This document shows positions 16,451-22,121 of a DNA stretch of 22,121 nt, one piece after another (positions within the stretch are counted from its first letter, which is position 1; each line of letters begins with the position of its first letter). A program made the translations under genes and the position numbers. The notes beneath the pieces were generated by a model. The model was not told where the DNA came from and did no database searches. It was given only the letters and a program-made list of their open reading frames with translations. The stretch is taken from the NCBI GenBank assembly GCA_036522155.1, contig DATDGI010000234.1:1-22121 (forward strand). Direction: 5' to 3'. This stretch comes from UBA9676 sp036522155 (lineage in GTDB: Bacteria > Actinomycetota > Actinomycetes > Streptosporangiales > Streptosporangiaceae).

Positions 16451-17170
16451 TTAGCCCGCGGCCCGGGTGAGCCGCACGCAGCAGAAACCCGGCTCCGGGT
16501 CGAGCGCCGCTTCGGCGGTGGTGGCGCCGAGCCCGGCCAGCAGGCCGGCCACATACGCGCGGCCGATCGCGCACACCAGTTCCGGGCTCTGGGCGGCCAG
16601 TGGATGGAACGGGCAGTTGCGCAGGCGCAGCCGCGCCGGGGCCTCCCGCTCCGGCTCGAATCCGTCCGCGTCGAGGATCTGCCCGGCGATGGTCAGCGCC
16701 CGCTCGGCGCCCAGCTGGCCGGGACGCAGCCGTTCCCGCTGGCCAGCCCCGAGTTCGTGGCCCGCGGCCTGGGCGCTGGCCACCGCCGCAGCCCGCGCGT
16801 CCGAGCCGTCCGCGGTGGCCAGGACCGCGTCCAGCAGGATGCCCGCCAGCAGGTCGTGACGGCGGGCCGGGATGCTTACGGCGACGCCCTTGCCGGACAG
16901 CTCATAGGTTTTCGGGGTGCGCCCCACCCGGCGGGGTCCCGGCGGTGCGTCGCAGGAGGCCTGCAGCAGGCCCACGGCCACGAGTTTGTCCAGGTGGAAG
17001 GCGGCCAGCTTGCGGGAGATGCCGGTGCTGGCGGCGGCTTCCTCCCGGGTGATCGGCCGGCGGACGGCGCGGGCGTAGGCGTACAGCCGCCAGCGCATCT
17101 CCTCGCTCAGCACGGCCAGCGTGGCCAGCGGGGCGCCGGGTTCGTCACGGACGGCTCCTGGGCTGATCAC
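16451..17170 (-). CDS. SufR-like ArsR-family winged-helix regulator, probable Fe-S sensor
   Basis: The 239-aa product has an N-terminal winged helix (about 22-98), with recognition-helix region TGISRKLAAFHLDKLVAVGLL and wing VGRTPKTYEL. The C-terminal effector domain carries LRNCPFHPLA (Cys186), ELVCAIGRA (Cys200) and LDPEPGFCCVRL (Cys230, Cys231). The spacing C-x13-C-x29-CC resembles the Cys pattern of SufR proteins, which bind a [4Fe-4S] or [2Fe-2S] cluster and repress Fe-S assembly genes. No suf genes are in this window, so the target is likely itself and the divergent DUF2231 gene. The start is GTG at 17170, with TATTCT 6 bases upstream (leaderless spacing). An Fe-S cluster is inferred. 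Zn or thiol sensing is an alternative. Confidence 0.82.
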   Translation of the reverse strand: MISPGAVRDEPGAPLATLAVLSEEMRWRLYAYARAVRRPITREEAAASTGISRKLAAFHLDKLVAVGLLQASCDAPPGPRRVGRTPKTYELSGKGVAVSIPARRHDLLAGILLDAVLATADGSDARAAAVASAQAAGHELGAGQRERLRPGQLGAERALTIAGQILDADGFEPEREAPARLRLRNCPFHPLAAQSPELVCAIGRAYVAGLLAGLGATTAEAALDPEPGFCCVRLTRAAG

Positions 17171-17176
17171 TGGCCC

Positions 17177-17208
17177 AGAATAACGCTAGCCGTTATGTGT
17201 GATAAACG
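17177..17208 (-). promoter_or_regulatory. Leaderless promoter overlapped by three phased half-sites
   Basis: On the minus strand the -35 TTATCA (17205-17200), a 17-bp spacer and the -10 TATTCT (17182-17177) are followed by 6 bases and the GTG start. Plus-strand half-sites ATAACG (17180-17185), CGTTAT (17191-17196) and ATAAACG (17202-17208) alternate in orientation and start exactly 11 bp apart. They cover the promoter from -10 to -35. This is the expected form of an autoregulatory operator for the winged-helix regulator. Confidence 0.6.
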
Positions 17209-17261
17209 CCGGATGGTGAAGATGTTGCCCCCATGAGCGCTGCTGGCGTGTATAACCAACA

Positions 17262-17291
17262 TACATTAGCCAAATTGAGCCGAGCTGGAGG
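17262..17291 (+). promoter_or_regulatory. Candidate -10 box and ribosome site for the DUF2231 gene
   Basis: TACATT (17262-17267) fits TAnnnT inside an AT-rich island (about 17249-17277). TATAAC at 17251-17256 is an alternative. No firm -35 is seen. GGAGG (17287-17291) lies 6 bases before the GTG at 17298, a good ribosome site that fixes this start. Confidence 0.45.
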
Positions 17292-17297
17292 CGGTCG

Positions 17298-17891
17298 GTG
17301 GCCGACCCGTCGCAGGCCAAGTACCCGGTCAGCGTGCTCGCCGGGCCGTACGGTCACCCGTTCCACCCGCTGCTGGTAACGGTCCCGGTCGGCGCCTGGT
17401 TCGCCAGCCTGGTCTTCGACCTGGCGTCACGCCGGGTGCCCGACCCGGCCTTCCTGGTCCGGAGCTCGATGTGGCTGATCGCGATCGGGCTGATCGGCGC
17501 GGCCGCCGCCGCCCTCGCCGGTTTCCTCGACCTGGCCGCGATCCCGGCCGGCACCCGGGCCCGCCGGATGGCGCTCGTGCACATGACGCTGAACATCACG
17601 GTCACCGTCGCCTACCTGGCCGACTGGCTGGTGCGGCGGGCCGTCCTCCGCCCGCCGGACCGCGTCCCCCCCGCGCTGATCGTGCTCTCCGCGGTGAACT
17701 TCACCGTGCTCGCGATATCCGGCTACCTGGGCGGCAGGCTGGCCTACCGGTACGGGGTCCGGGTCGCCACCGAGACCACGCAGGCGTCGGGCTTCCTGCT
17801 CACTCGCCGGGCCAGGTCAGCGGGGGCGGCGGCTACTCATCAGCGACCAGCGAACCGACCCGGCCCGCCAGTTCAGGGTCCCTGGAATTGA
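17298..17891 (+). CDS. DUF2231 family membrane protein
   Basis: The 197-aa protein has the DUF2231 signature YGHPFHPLLVTVPVGAWF near its N-terminus (about 18-35) and about four hydrophobic segments (about 25-42, 57-78, 91-112, 125-143). The region ends with YRYGVRVATETTQASGF, also usual for the family. No enzymatic function is established; members are often predicted heme- or redox-linked membrane proteins, and His residues in the HPFHP motif could bind a metal or heme, but that is conjecture. It is divergent from the SufR-like regulator and probably under its control. The last 20 codons overlap the end of the APC permease gene on the other strand, and this tail (rich in Arg, Ala and Pro) lies beyond the family domain. 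Confidence 0.85.
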   Translation: MADPSQAKYPVSVLAGPYGHPFHPLLVTVPVGAWFASLVFDLASRRVPDPAFLVRSSMWLIAIGLIGAAAAALAGFLDLAAIPAGTRARRMALVHMTLNITVTVAYLADWLVRRAVLRPPDRVPPALIVLSAVNFTVLAISGYLGGRLAYRYGVRVATETTQASGFLLTRRARSAGAAATHQRPANRPGPPVQGPWN

Positions 17892-19305
17892 GCAGGATGG
17901 CCCAGACGACGGCGATCACCACCACGGCCAGTGCGGCGTACGGGAACCAGTTATAGGGCGTCGGCTGACCCGGCTTGGCCAGGTAGTACAGCGGCACCAC
18001 GATGACCACCGCACCCAGGGCTGGCAGCACTGCGTGCTTGACCACCCTGAACTCCTGCGGCCGGTACCGGCGGTAGTAGAACGGCAGGGCCAGGTTGGCC
18101 AGCAGGTACACGACCAGCACCAGGATCGTGCCCATGGTGGAGGACTCGAAGAAGTAGTTGATCGGGTTCAGCGACCCGGTCGTACCGCCGATGACGTGGC
18201 CGAGCGCCCAGCCGCCGATGATGACACCCGAGATGCCGATGAACAGGAAGATGGCAAACATCGGGGTGCGCCGGTTGGTGTTCACCTTCCCGATCCAGGC
18301 CGGCAGCAGCCGCTCCCGGCCGGCGTTGAACACCAGCCTGGCCTGCGAGTTGGTGCCGGCGATGAGCGCGCCCAGGGTAGAGGTCATGCCGGCCAGATAG
18401 GCGAAGAACGCGAGCACCCCGAGAGTCGACTGGGCGACGCTGATGAACGGGATCGGCGCGGCACTCAGCTTCGTCACGTTGTAGCCGAACCCGGTCACCG
18501 TGGCATAGGCGAAGACGAGGTAGCTGACGCCCATGATGACGATCGACGAGAACACCGCCCGCGGCACGTTGCGGCGCGGGTTGTCGGTCTCCTCGGCCAG
18601 CGCGGCGGAGTTCTCCCAGCCGATGAACAGGTAGATCGCCAGCGGGAAGCCGGCCGCCAGCCCGGAGAACCCGTTAGTGATGTGGCTCGGCTCGAACGGG
18701 GCGAGCGACAGGTAGCCACCGTTCTTGATCAGGGCGCCCACCGACACCACCACCAGCATCAGCATCTCGAAGACGAAGAAGAAGCCGGCCACCTTGGTGG
18801 ACACGCTGACGCCGCGGATCATCATGTACACCGCGCCGAGGGTGAGCAGCACGGTCAGGTACCCCCACGGGATGTTCCAGTGCAGGTACCGGTTGAGCGT
18901 GATGGCCAGGAAGCCGCCGGAGATGGCGATCACCGAGGACATCGCGATGATGTAGCCAAGTCCCGCCACCAGCGCGGTGGTCACCGCGCTGGTCCCGCCG
19001 AACGACTTGCCGACGAACGTGATGAAACCGCCGGTGGACGGCTGGGCCCGGGAGAACTGCGACAGGGTGTTGCCCAGGAAGGCGATGGCGACGATGGCGA
19101 CGACGATGGTCAGCGGCGCCGCCACGCCCGCGGTGAAGGCGAGGAGCCCGAAGCCGAAGAAGAAACTCATCGCCGGGCCGATGTTCGCCATGGTGGCGGC
19201 GGAGATATCCAGGATGCCCAGCACGCCCCGGCGCAGCCGTTGCTGCTCAGCCACGCCGACGAGCGGGCTCTTGCTTTCGCCGAACGGAAGGGATTCGCTG
19301 GCCAT
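17833..19305 (-). CDS. APC-superfamily amino acid/amine permease
   Basis: The 490-aa protein has about 12 hydrophobic segments and the APC pattern. The first membrane segment (DISAATMANIGPAMSFFFG, about 32-50) has the small-residue unwound-helix signature, and QFSRAQPSTGGFITFVGKSF corresponds to the conserved loop after TM2. WENSAALAEETDNPRRNVPRA (about 231-251) is the characteristic APC loop after TM6. The C-terminal part has the PFYYRRYRP loop and a short cytoplasmic tail. It is likely a proton-coupled importer or exchanger, with substrate unknown. The start is ATG 19305, 6 bases after GGGAGG. In-frame TTG 19326 and ATG 19311 are less likely because the ribosome site would then overlap or follow them. 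The 3' end overlaps the convergent DUF2231 gene by 59 bp. Confidence 0.9.
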   Translation of the reverse strand: MASESLPFGESKSPLVGVAEQQRLRRGVLGILDISAATMANIGPAMSFFFGFGLLAFTAGVAAPLTIVVAIVAIAFLGNTLSQFSRAQPSTGGFITFVGKSFGGTSAVTTALVAGLGYIIAMSSVIAISGGFLAITLNRYLHWNIPWGYLTVLLTLGAVYMMIRGVSVSTKVAGFFFVFEMLMLVVVSVGALIKNGGYLSLAPFEPSHITNGFSGLAAGFPLAIYLFIGWENSAALAEETDNPRRNVPRAVFSSIVIMGVSYLVFAYATVTGFGYNVTKLSAAPIPFISVAQSTLGVLAFFAYLAGMTSTLGALIAGTNSQARLVFNAGRERLLPAWIGKVNTNRRTPMFAIFLFIGISGVIIGGWALGHVIGGTTGSLNPINYFFESSTMGTILVLVVYLLANLALPFYYRRYRPQEFRVVKHAVLPALGAVVIVVPLYYLAKPGQPTPYNWFPYAALAVVVIAVVWAILLNSRDPELAGRVGSLVADE

Positions 19306-19311
19306 CGTCAT

Positions 19312-19317
19312 CCTCCC
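19312..19317 (-). promoter_or_regulatory. Ribosome binding site fixing the APC permease start
   Basis: GGGAGG on the minus strand ends 6 bases before the ATG at 19305. The ATG at 19311 directly abuts it and so is not its start. Confidence 0.65.
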
Positions 19318-19347
19318 AGGGGCCAAAGCTCATGCTCAGGTGGCCCG

Positions 19348-19376
19348 AACGTAACTCGCCTGCGCGAACGTCACAA
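19348..19376 (-). promoter_or_regulatory. Sigma70-type promoter of the APC permease gene with direct repeats
   Basis: On the minus strand TTGTGA (19376-19371), a 17-bp spacer and TACGTT (19353-19348) make a well-spaced promoter. The transcript start would be near 19341, about 35 bases before the ATG. ACGTTCG occurs twice on the minus strand (19371-19365 and 19352-19346), 19 bp apart, touching the -35 and covering the -10. It lies in the 92-bp gap after the ABC-2 permease stop. Confidence 0.55.
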
Positions 19377-19397
19377 GATGCGGTGTATGAGTGACGC

Positions 19398-20258
19398 TCA
19401 GGAAACGACGTCCTTGGCCCGGAAGTGCCGGAACGCCAGCGCGAACAGGACAAGCGCGTAGGAGACCGACACGGCGGCTCCCTCCACCATGCCGCCCCAG
19501 GAGAGCGGTTCGGCGAAGGCGTCCAGCCAGGCAAACTGCCAGTGCGTCGGCAGGATTTCCCGCCAGGAGCCGAGCGCGGTGACCGCGTCCAGGATGTTGC
19601 TCACGATGACCAGGCCCACCGCGCCGCCCACCGCGCCCAGCGGCGAGTCCGTGCTGACCGACAGCAGGAACGCCAGCCCGGCCACCACCAGCTCGGTGAT
19701 CAGGACGTAGCCCAGCACGATGCCCATCCGGGCCAGCGCCGTGCCGTAGGGCATCTCGATGCCGGTGGCCGGCAGCCGCAGCGGATGCCAGCCGAACGCC
19801 ACCGTGCCCGCCAGCAGCGACATCATGGGGAAGCTCACCACCGCGGCGGTGGCGTAGGCGAGCCCGGCGGCCAGTTTCTGCCGGAGCAGCCGGGCCCGGG
19901 GCACCGGGGCCGCCAGCAGGTAGCGCAGCGACGCCCAGCTCGCCTCGCTGGCGATCGTGTCCCCGCAGAACAGCGCGACCGCGACGACCAGCAGGAAGCC
20001 GGCCGAGGCAAAGAAGCTGAAGGCGGCGAAGTTGAGCCCGCCGGAGGTGGCCAGGTCAACCAGTCCGGGGGGGCCGTTGCTGGGCGGCGACGAACCGCCG
20101 AGCTCGAACGCGCCGACCAGGATCCAGGGCAGCACCAGCAAGATGCCGAACGCCACCATGGTCCGCCGCCGCCGTAGCTGGCGGATCACCTCTATCCGGA
20201 ACGGGAGTGTCCGGCGCGGGCTGTATCCCGGCGCGGCCGGGTTCGCGCTGGCGGTCAT
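19398..20258 (-). CDS. ABC-2 type transporter permease
   Basis: The 286-aa protein has six hydrophobic segments (about 33-54, 74-98, 128-152, 173-198, 206-222, 256-279). RQLRRRRTMVAFG leads into the first, as in ABC-2 permeases. ASWASLRYLLAAPVPRARLLRQK (about 105-127) is the usual cytoplasmic coupling segment after TM2, and ILPTHWQFAWLDAF lies before TM6. It should form the membrane channel of an exporter with the ATPase encoded just upstream. Its ATG (20258) overlaps the upstream stop codon by four bases (ATGA), and AGGGGG is close before it. One permease chain is seen, so a homodimer is likely. The cargo is unknown. Confidence 0.9.
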   Translation of the reverse strand: MTASANPAAPGYSPRRTLPFRIEVIRQLRRRRTMVAFGILLVLPWILVGAFELGGSSPPSNGPPGLVDLATSGGLNFAAFSFFASAGFLLVVAVALFCGDTIASEASWASLRYLLAAPVPRARLLRQKLAAGLAYATAAVVSFPMMSLLAGTVAFGWHPLRLPATGIEMPYGTALARMGIVLGYVLITELVVAGLAFLLSVSTDSPLGAVGGAVGLVIVSNILDAVTALGSWREILPTHWQFAWLDAFAEPLSWGGMVEGAAVSVSYALVLFALAFRHFRAKDVVS

Positions 20259-22121
20259 GCTGCCCCCTGACTGCTGACCAGGCCGTTTCCAGCTGGGCTG
20301 GCCGCCACGTCCCCGGGACCGCCGCCCGGGGACTCGGCGATGAGCGCCAGGAAGGCATCCTCCAGCCGGCGGCTGGGGCCGACCCGGTCCACCGGCACGC
20401 CCGCTCCCACCAGCGCGGCGACCACCGCGGACGGCGGCACGCCGTCATGGCGGACCAGCACCCCGTCCGGATGGGCCTCCGCCCCGTCTATCCCGTCCAT
20501 GGCCTGCAGGACGGCCACGGCCCGGGCCGGCTCGGGTGTCCCGACCAGGAGCGCCCCCGCCTCGCCGATGATCTCGGCGACAGGGCCGGCCGCGAGCCGG
20601 CGGCCCTGGTGCATGACCACCACATGACTGCAGGTCTGCTCCACCTCGCCCAGCAGGTGGCTGGACAGGATGACGGTCCGCCCGCTGGCCGCGTACCCGA
20701 GCAGGACATCGCGCATCTCCCGGATCTGGGGCGGGTCCAGGCCGTTCATCGGCTCGTCGAGTACCAGCAGATCGGGCATGCCCAGCATGGCCTGGGCGAT
20801 GGCGAGCCGCTGGCGCATCCCGCGCGAGTAGGCCCGCACCTTCCGGTCGATGGCCGCGCCGAGGCCGGCCACGACCAGCACCTCCGGCAGGTGGGCGTCC
20901 TCGGCGGGGCGGCCGGTGGCCCGCCAGTACACCTCCAGGTTGTCCCGCCCGGACAGGTGCGGCAGGAAACCCGGGCCCTCCACGAACGAGCCGAGCCGGG
21001 ATAGCGCGGGCGATCCCGGGTGCACCCGGCGGCCGAAGATGGTGATCGTGCCGGCCTGCGGATGCAGCAGCCCCATCAGCGCCCGCAGCGTGGTGGTCTT
21101 CCCCGCGCCGTTGGGCCCGAGCAGGCCGAGGATCTGCCCGCGTTCCACCCGCAGCGACAGGTCGTCCACCGCCAGCTGGCCGTCACGGAAGCGCTTGGTC
21201 AGGCCGGTGATCTCCAGCGGCACGTCGGCCAGTTCGGCCACCAGGCCGCTGCGGTCGCGGGCCCGGCCAAGGCCGAGGATGAGCGCGGCGGCGATGAGCG
21301 CGGCGGCCGGGGCCGCCCACACCCACCCGGGCACCCCGCCGGTGACCACGGTCAGCGCCGGGTTCTCGGGCATGCTCACCCCGGGCCCGGCCAGCGCCAC
21401 CTGGTAGATCGCGGGCCCGGCCGGGCTGGCGTAGGCGAAGTCCGTGGTGGTCAGCACCAGCCGGAGCCGGTGACCGGCCGCGAAGCCGTAGTCAAGCGCG
21501 GGCAGCGCGATGGTGACGACCCGGCCGTGCTGCGCGCCGGTGATCCGGACCGGCGACACCAGCTGGTTGGGCAGGGTGGCGTTGCCCGCCTGGTCGACGT
21601 CGTAGATCTTGGCGAAAAGCGTCACCACCGGCGCGCCGGACACCCGGATCCGGACGGCCGGGGCGCCGGTCAGCTGGACCGGGCTGGCCAGCGGCGCGGA
21701 GGTGAAGGCGGCGCTCTGGCCCGGCATGTCGAAGGTGAGGCCGGCCGGCCCGAGCGGGCCGAGGCCGGGGAACGCCGAGATGGAGGCCGGTGCGCCGCCG
21801 GCCGGGCTGACGATCGTCTGGGGCGGCCCGGCCAGCCGGACCAGCGCCCGGGTGGTCCCGGCCAGTCCCGGGTAGCTGTCCGTGGTAGCGATGCCGAGCG
21901 ACGCCTGGTCGCTGGACGGGTCGAAGCCGAGCACCCGGGTCACCGCAAACCCGGGCTGCCCGGTGGCAGCCTGCCCGGTGGCGCCCTGGCCGCTGGCCGC
22001 CGGGCGGGGCGGGGCGGGCTGCCCGGGCGCCAGCCAGCGGCCGAACCACTGCGCGGTCAGCGAGTTGACCCGGCCCGTTTCCTGATCGCCACCGTCGTGG
22101 CCGCCGGCGAACCAGACCATG
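20255..22121 (-). CDS. S15/CocE-type hydrolase fused to ABC transporter ATPase (5' partial)
   Basis: At least 621 residues are visible, and the frame continues past the right edge. The product begins inside a hydrolase: VWFAGGHDG (2-10) carries the likely catalytic His of an alpha/beta hydrolase of the X-Pro dipeptidyl-peptidase/CocE type. A PepX C-terminal beta-sandwich follows (about 128-245: FDMPGQSAAFTSAPL, HRLRLVLTTTDFAY). A hydrophobic segment at about 264-284 comes next, then a full ABC ATPase (about 300-530): Walker A GPNGAGKT (335-342), signature YSRGMRQRLAIAQ (431-443), Walker B LLVLDEP (451-457) and H-loop His488. A C-terminal Ala/Gly/Pro-rich tail is present. The order implies hydrolase outside, one helix, and ATPase inside. 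It is coupled to the permease gene by ATGA. The Ser and Asp of the hydrolase lie outside the window, so hydrolase activity is not proven. Confidence 0.87.
   Translation of the reverse strand, partial: MVWFAGGHDGGDQETGRVNSLTAQWFGRWLAPGQPAPPRPAASGQGATGQAATGQPGFAVTRVLGFDPSSDQASLGIATTDSYPGLAGTTRALVRLAGPPQTIVSPAGGAPASISAFPGLGPLGPAGLTFDMPGQSAAFTSAPLASPVQLTGAPAVRIRVSGAPVVTLFAKIYDVDQAGNATLPNQLVSPVRITGAQHGRVVTIALPALDYGFAAGHRLRLVLTTTDFAYASPAGPAIYQVALAGPGVSMPENPALTVVTGGVPGWVWAAPAAALIAAALILGLGRARDRSGLVAELADVPLEITGLTKRFRDGQLAVDDLSLRVERGQILGLLGPNGAGKTTTLRALMGLLHPQAGTITIFGRRVHPGSPALSRLGSFVEGPGFLPHLSGRDNLEVYWRATGRPAEDAHLPEVLVVAGLGAAIDRKVRAYSRGMRQRLAIAQAMLGMPDLLVLDEPMNGLDPPQIREMRDVLLGYAASGRTVILSSHLLGEVEQTCSHVVVMHQGRRLAAGPVAEIIGEAGALLVGTPEPARAVAVLQAMDGIDGAEAHPDGVLVRHDGVPPSAVVAALVGAGVPVDRVGPSRRLEDAFLALIAESPGGGPGDVAASPAGNGLVSSQGAA

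Overview
The window is very GC-rich DNA (by eye well above 70% G+C, no computed value) with strong G/C third-position bias and several GTG starts. A mycothiol-ligase-like gene lies divergently next to a mycothiol-dependent-isomerase-family gene. Together these point to a mycothiol-producing actinomycete chromosome. I see no rRNA, tRNA, CRISPR array, insertion sequence, integrase or phage gene, so this looks like ordinary chromosome carrying a mixed set of accessory and housekeeping genes. Thirteen protein genes are supported. The two edge genes (1..590 + and 20255..22121 -) are cut by the window.

Left part (1-8.5 kb): the C-terminal part of a membrane-anchored protein with a small extracellular domain (+) converges on a large membrane patatin-like phospholipase (-). 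An MshC/CysRS-like cysteine ligase (-) lies upstream of the patatin gene and is divergent from a DinB/MDMPI-family protein (+). A single-domain rhodanese (+) follows and converges on a GT39/YkcB-like membrane glycosyltransferase (-). The two stop codons of that last pair sit inside one 22-bp perfect palindrome.

Middle part (8.5-16.4 kb): a 1223-residue fused HyuA-HyuB 5-oxoprolinase-family protein (-) is divergent from a metallo-beta-lactamase/double-rhodanese protein of the persulfide dioxygenase/CstB type (+). The 268-bp gap between them is rich in inverted repeats. An MpaB/DUF2236 oxygenase-family gene (+) then overlaps an ABC1/UbiB atypical kinase gene (+) by four bases.

Right part (16.4-22.1 kb): a SufR-like ArsR-family regulator with a Cys pattern suited to an Fe-S cluster (-) is divergent from a DUF2231 membrane protein (+). 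Its promoter carries three alternating half-sites spaced exactly 11 bp apart. The DUF2231 gene overlaps the end of an APC-family permease (-). Upstream of the permease is an ABC-2 permease gene (-), translationally coupled to a protein that joins an extracytoplasmic S15/CocE-type hydrolase to an ABC ATPase (-).

The recurring theme is low-molecular-weight thiol and sulfur chemistry: MshC-like ligase, mycothiol-dependent-family enzyme, two rhodanese proteins (one with the MBL domain), 5-oxoprolinase, and a probable Fe-S regulator. They are not one operon, so a shared function is inference. The most unusual items are the hydrolase-ABC fusion exporter, the persulfide-dioxygenase-like protein that has lost an iron ligand, the helically phased operator, the coupled MpaB-UbiB pair, and promoters placed so close to start codons that leaderless mRNAs are expected.
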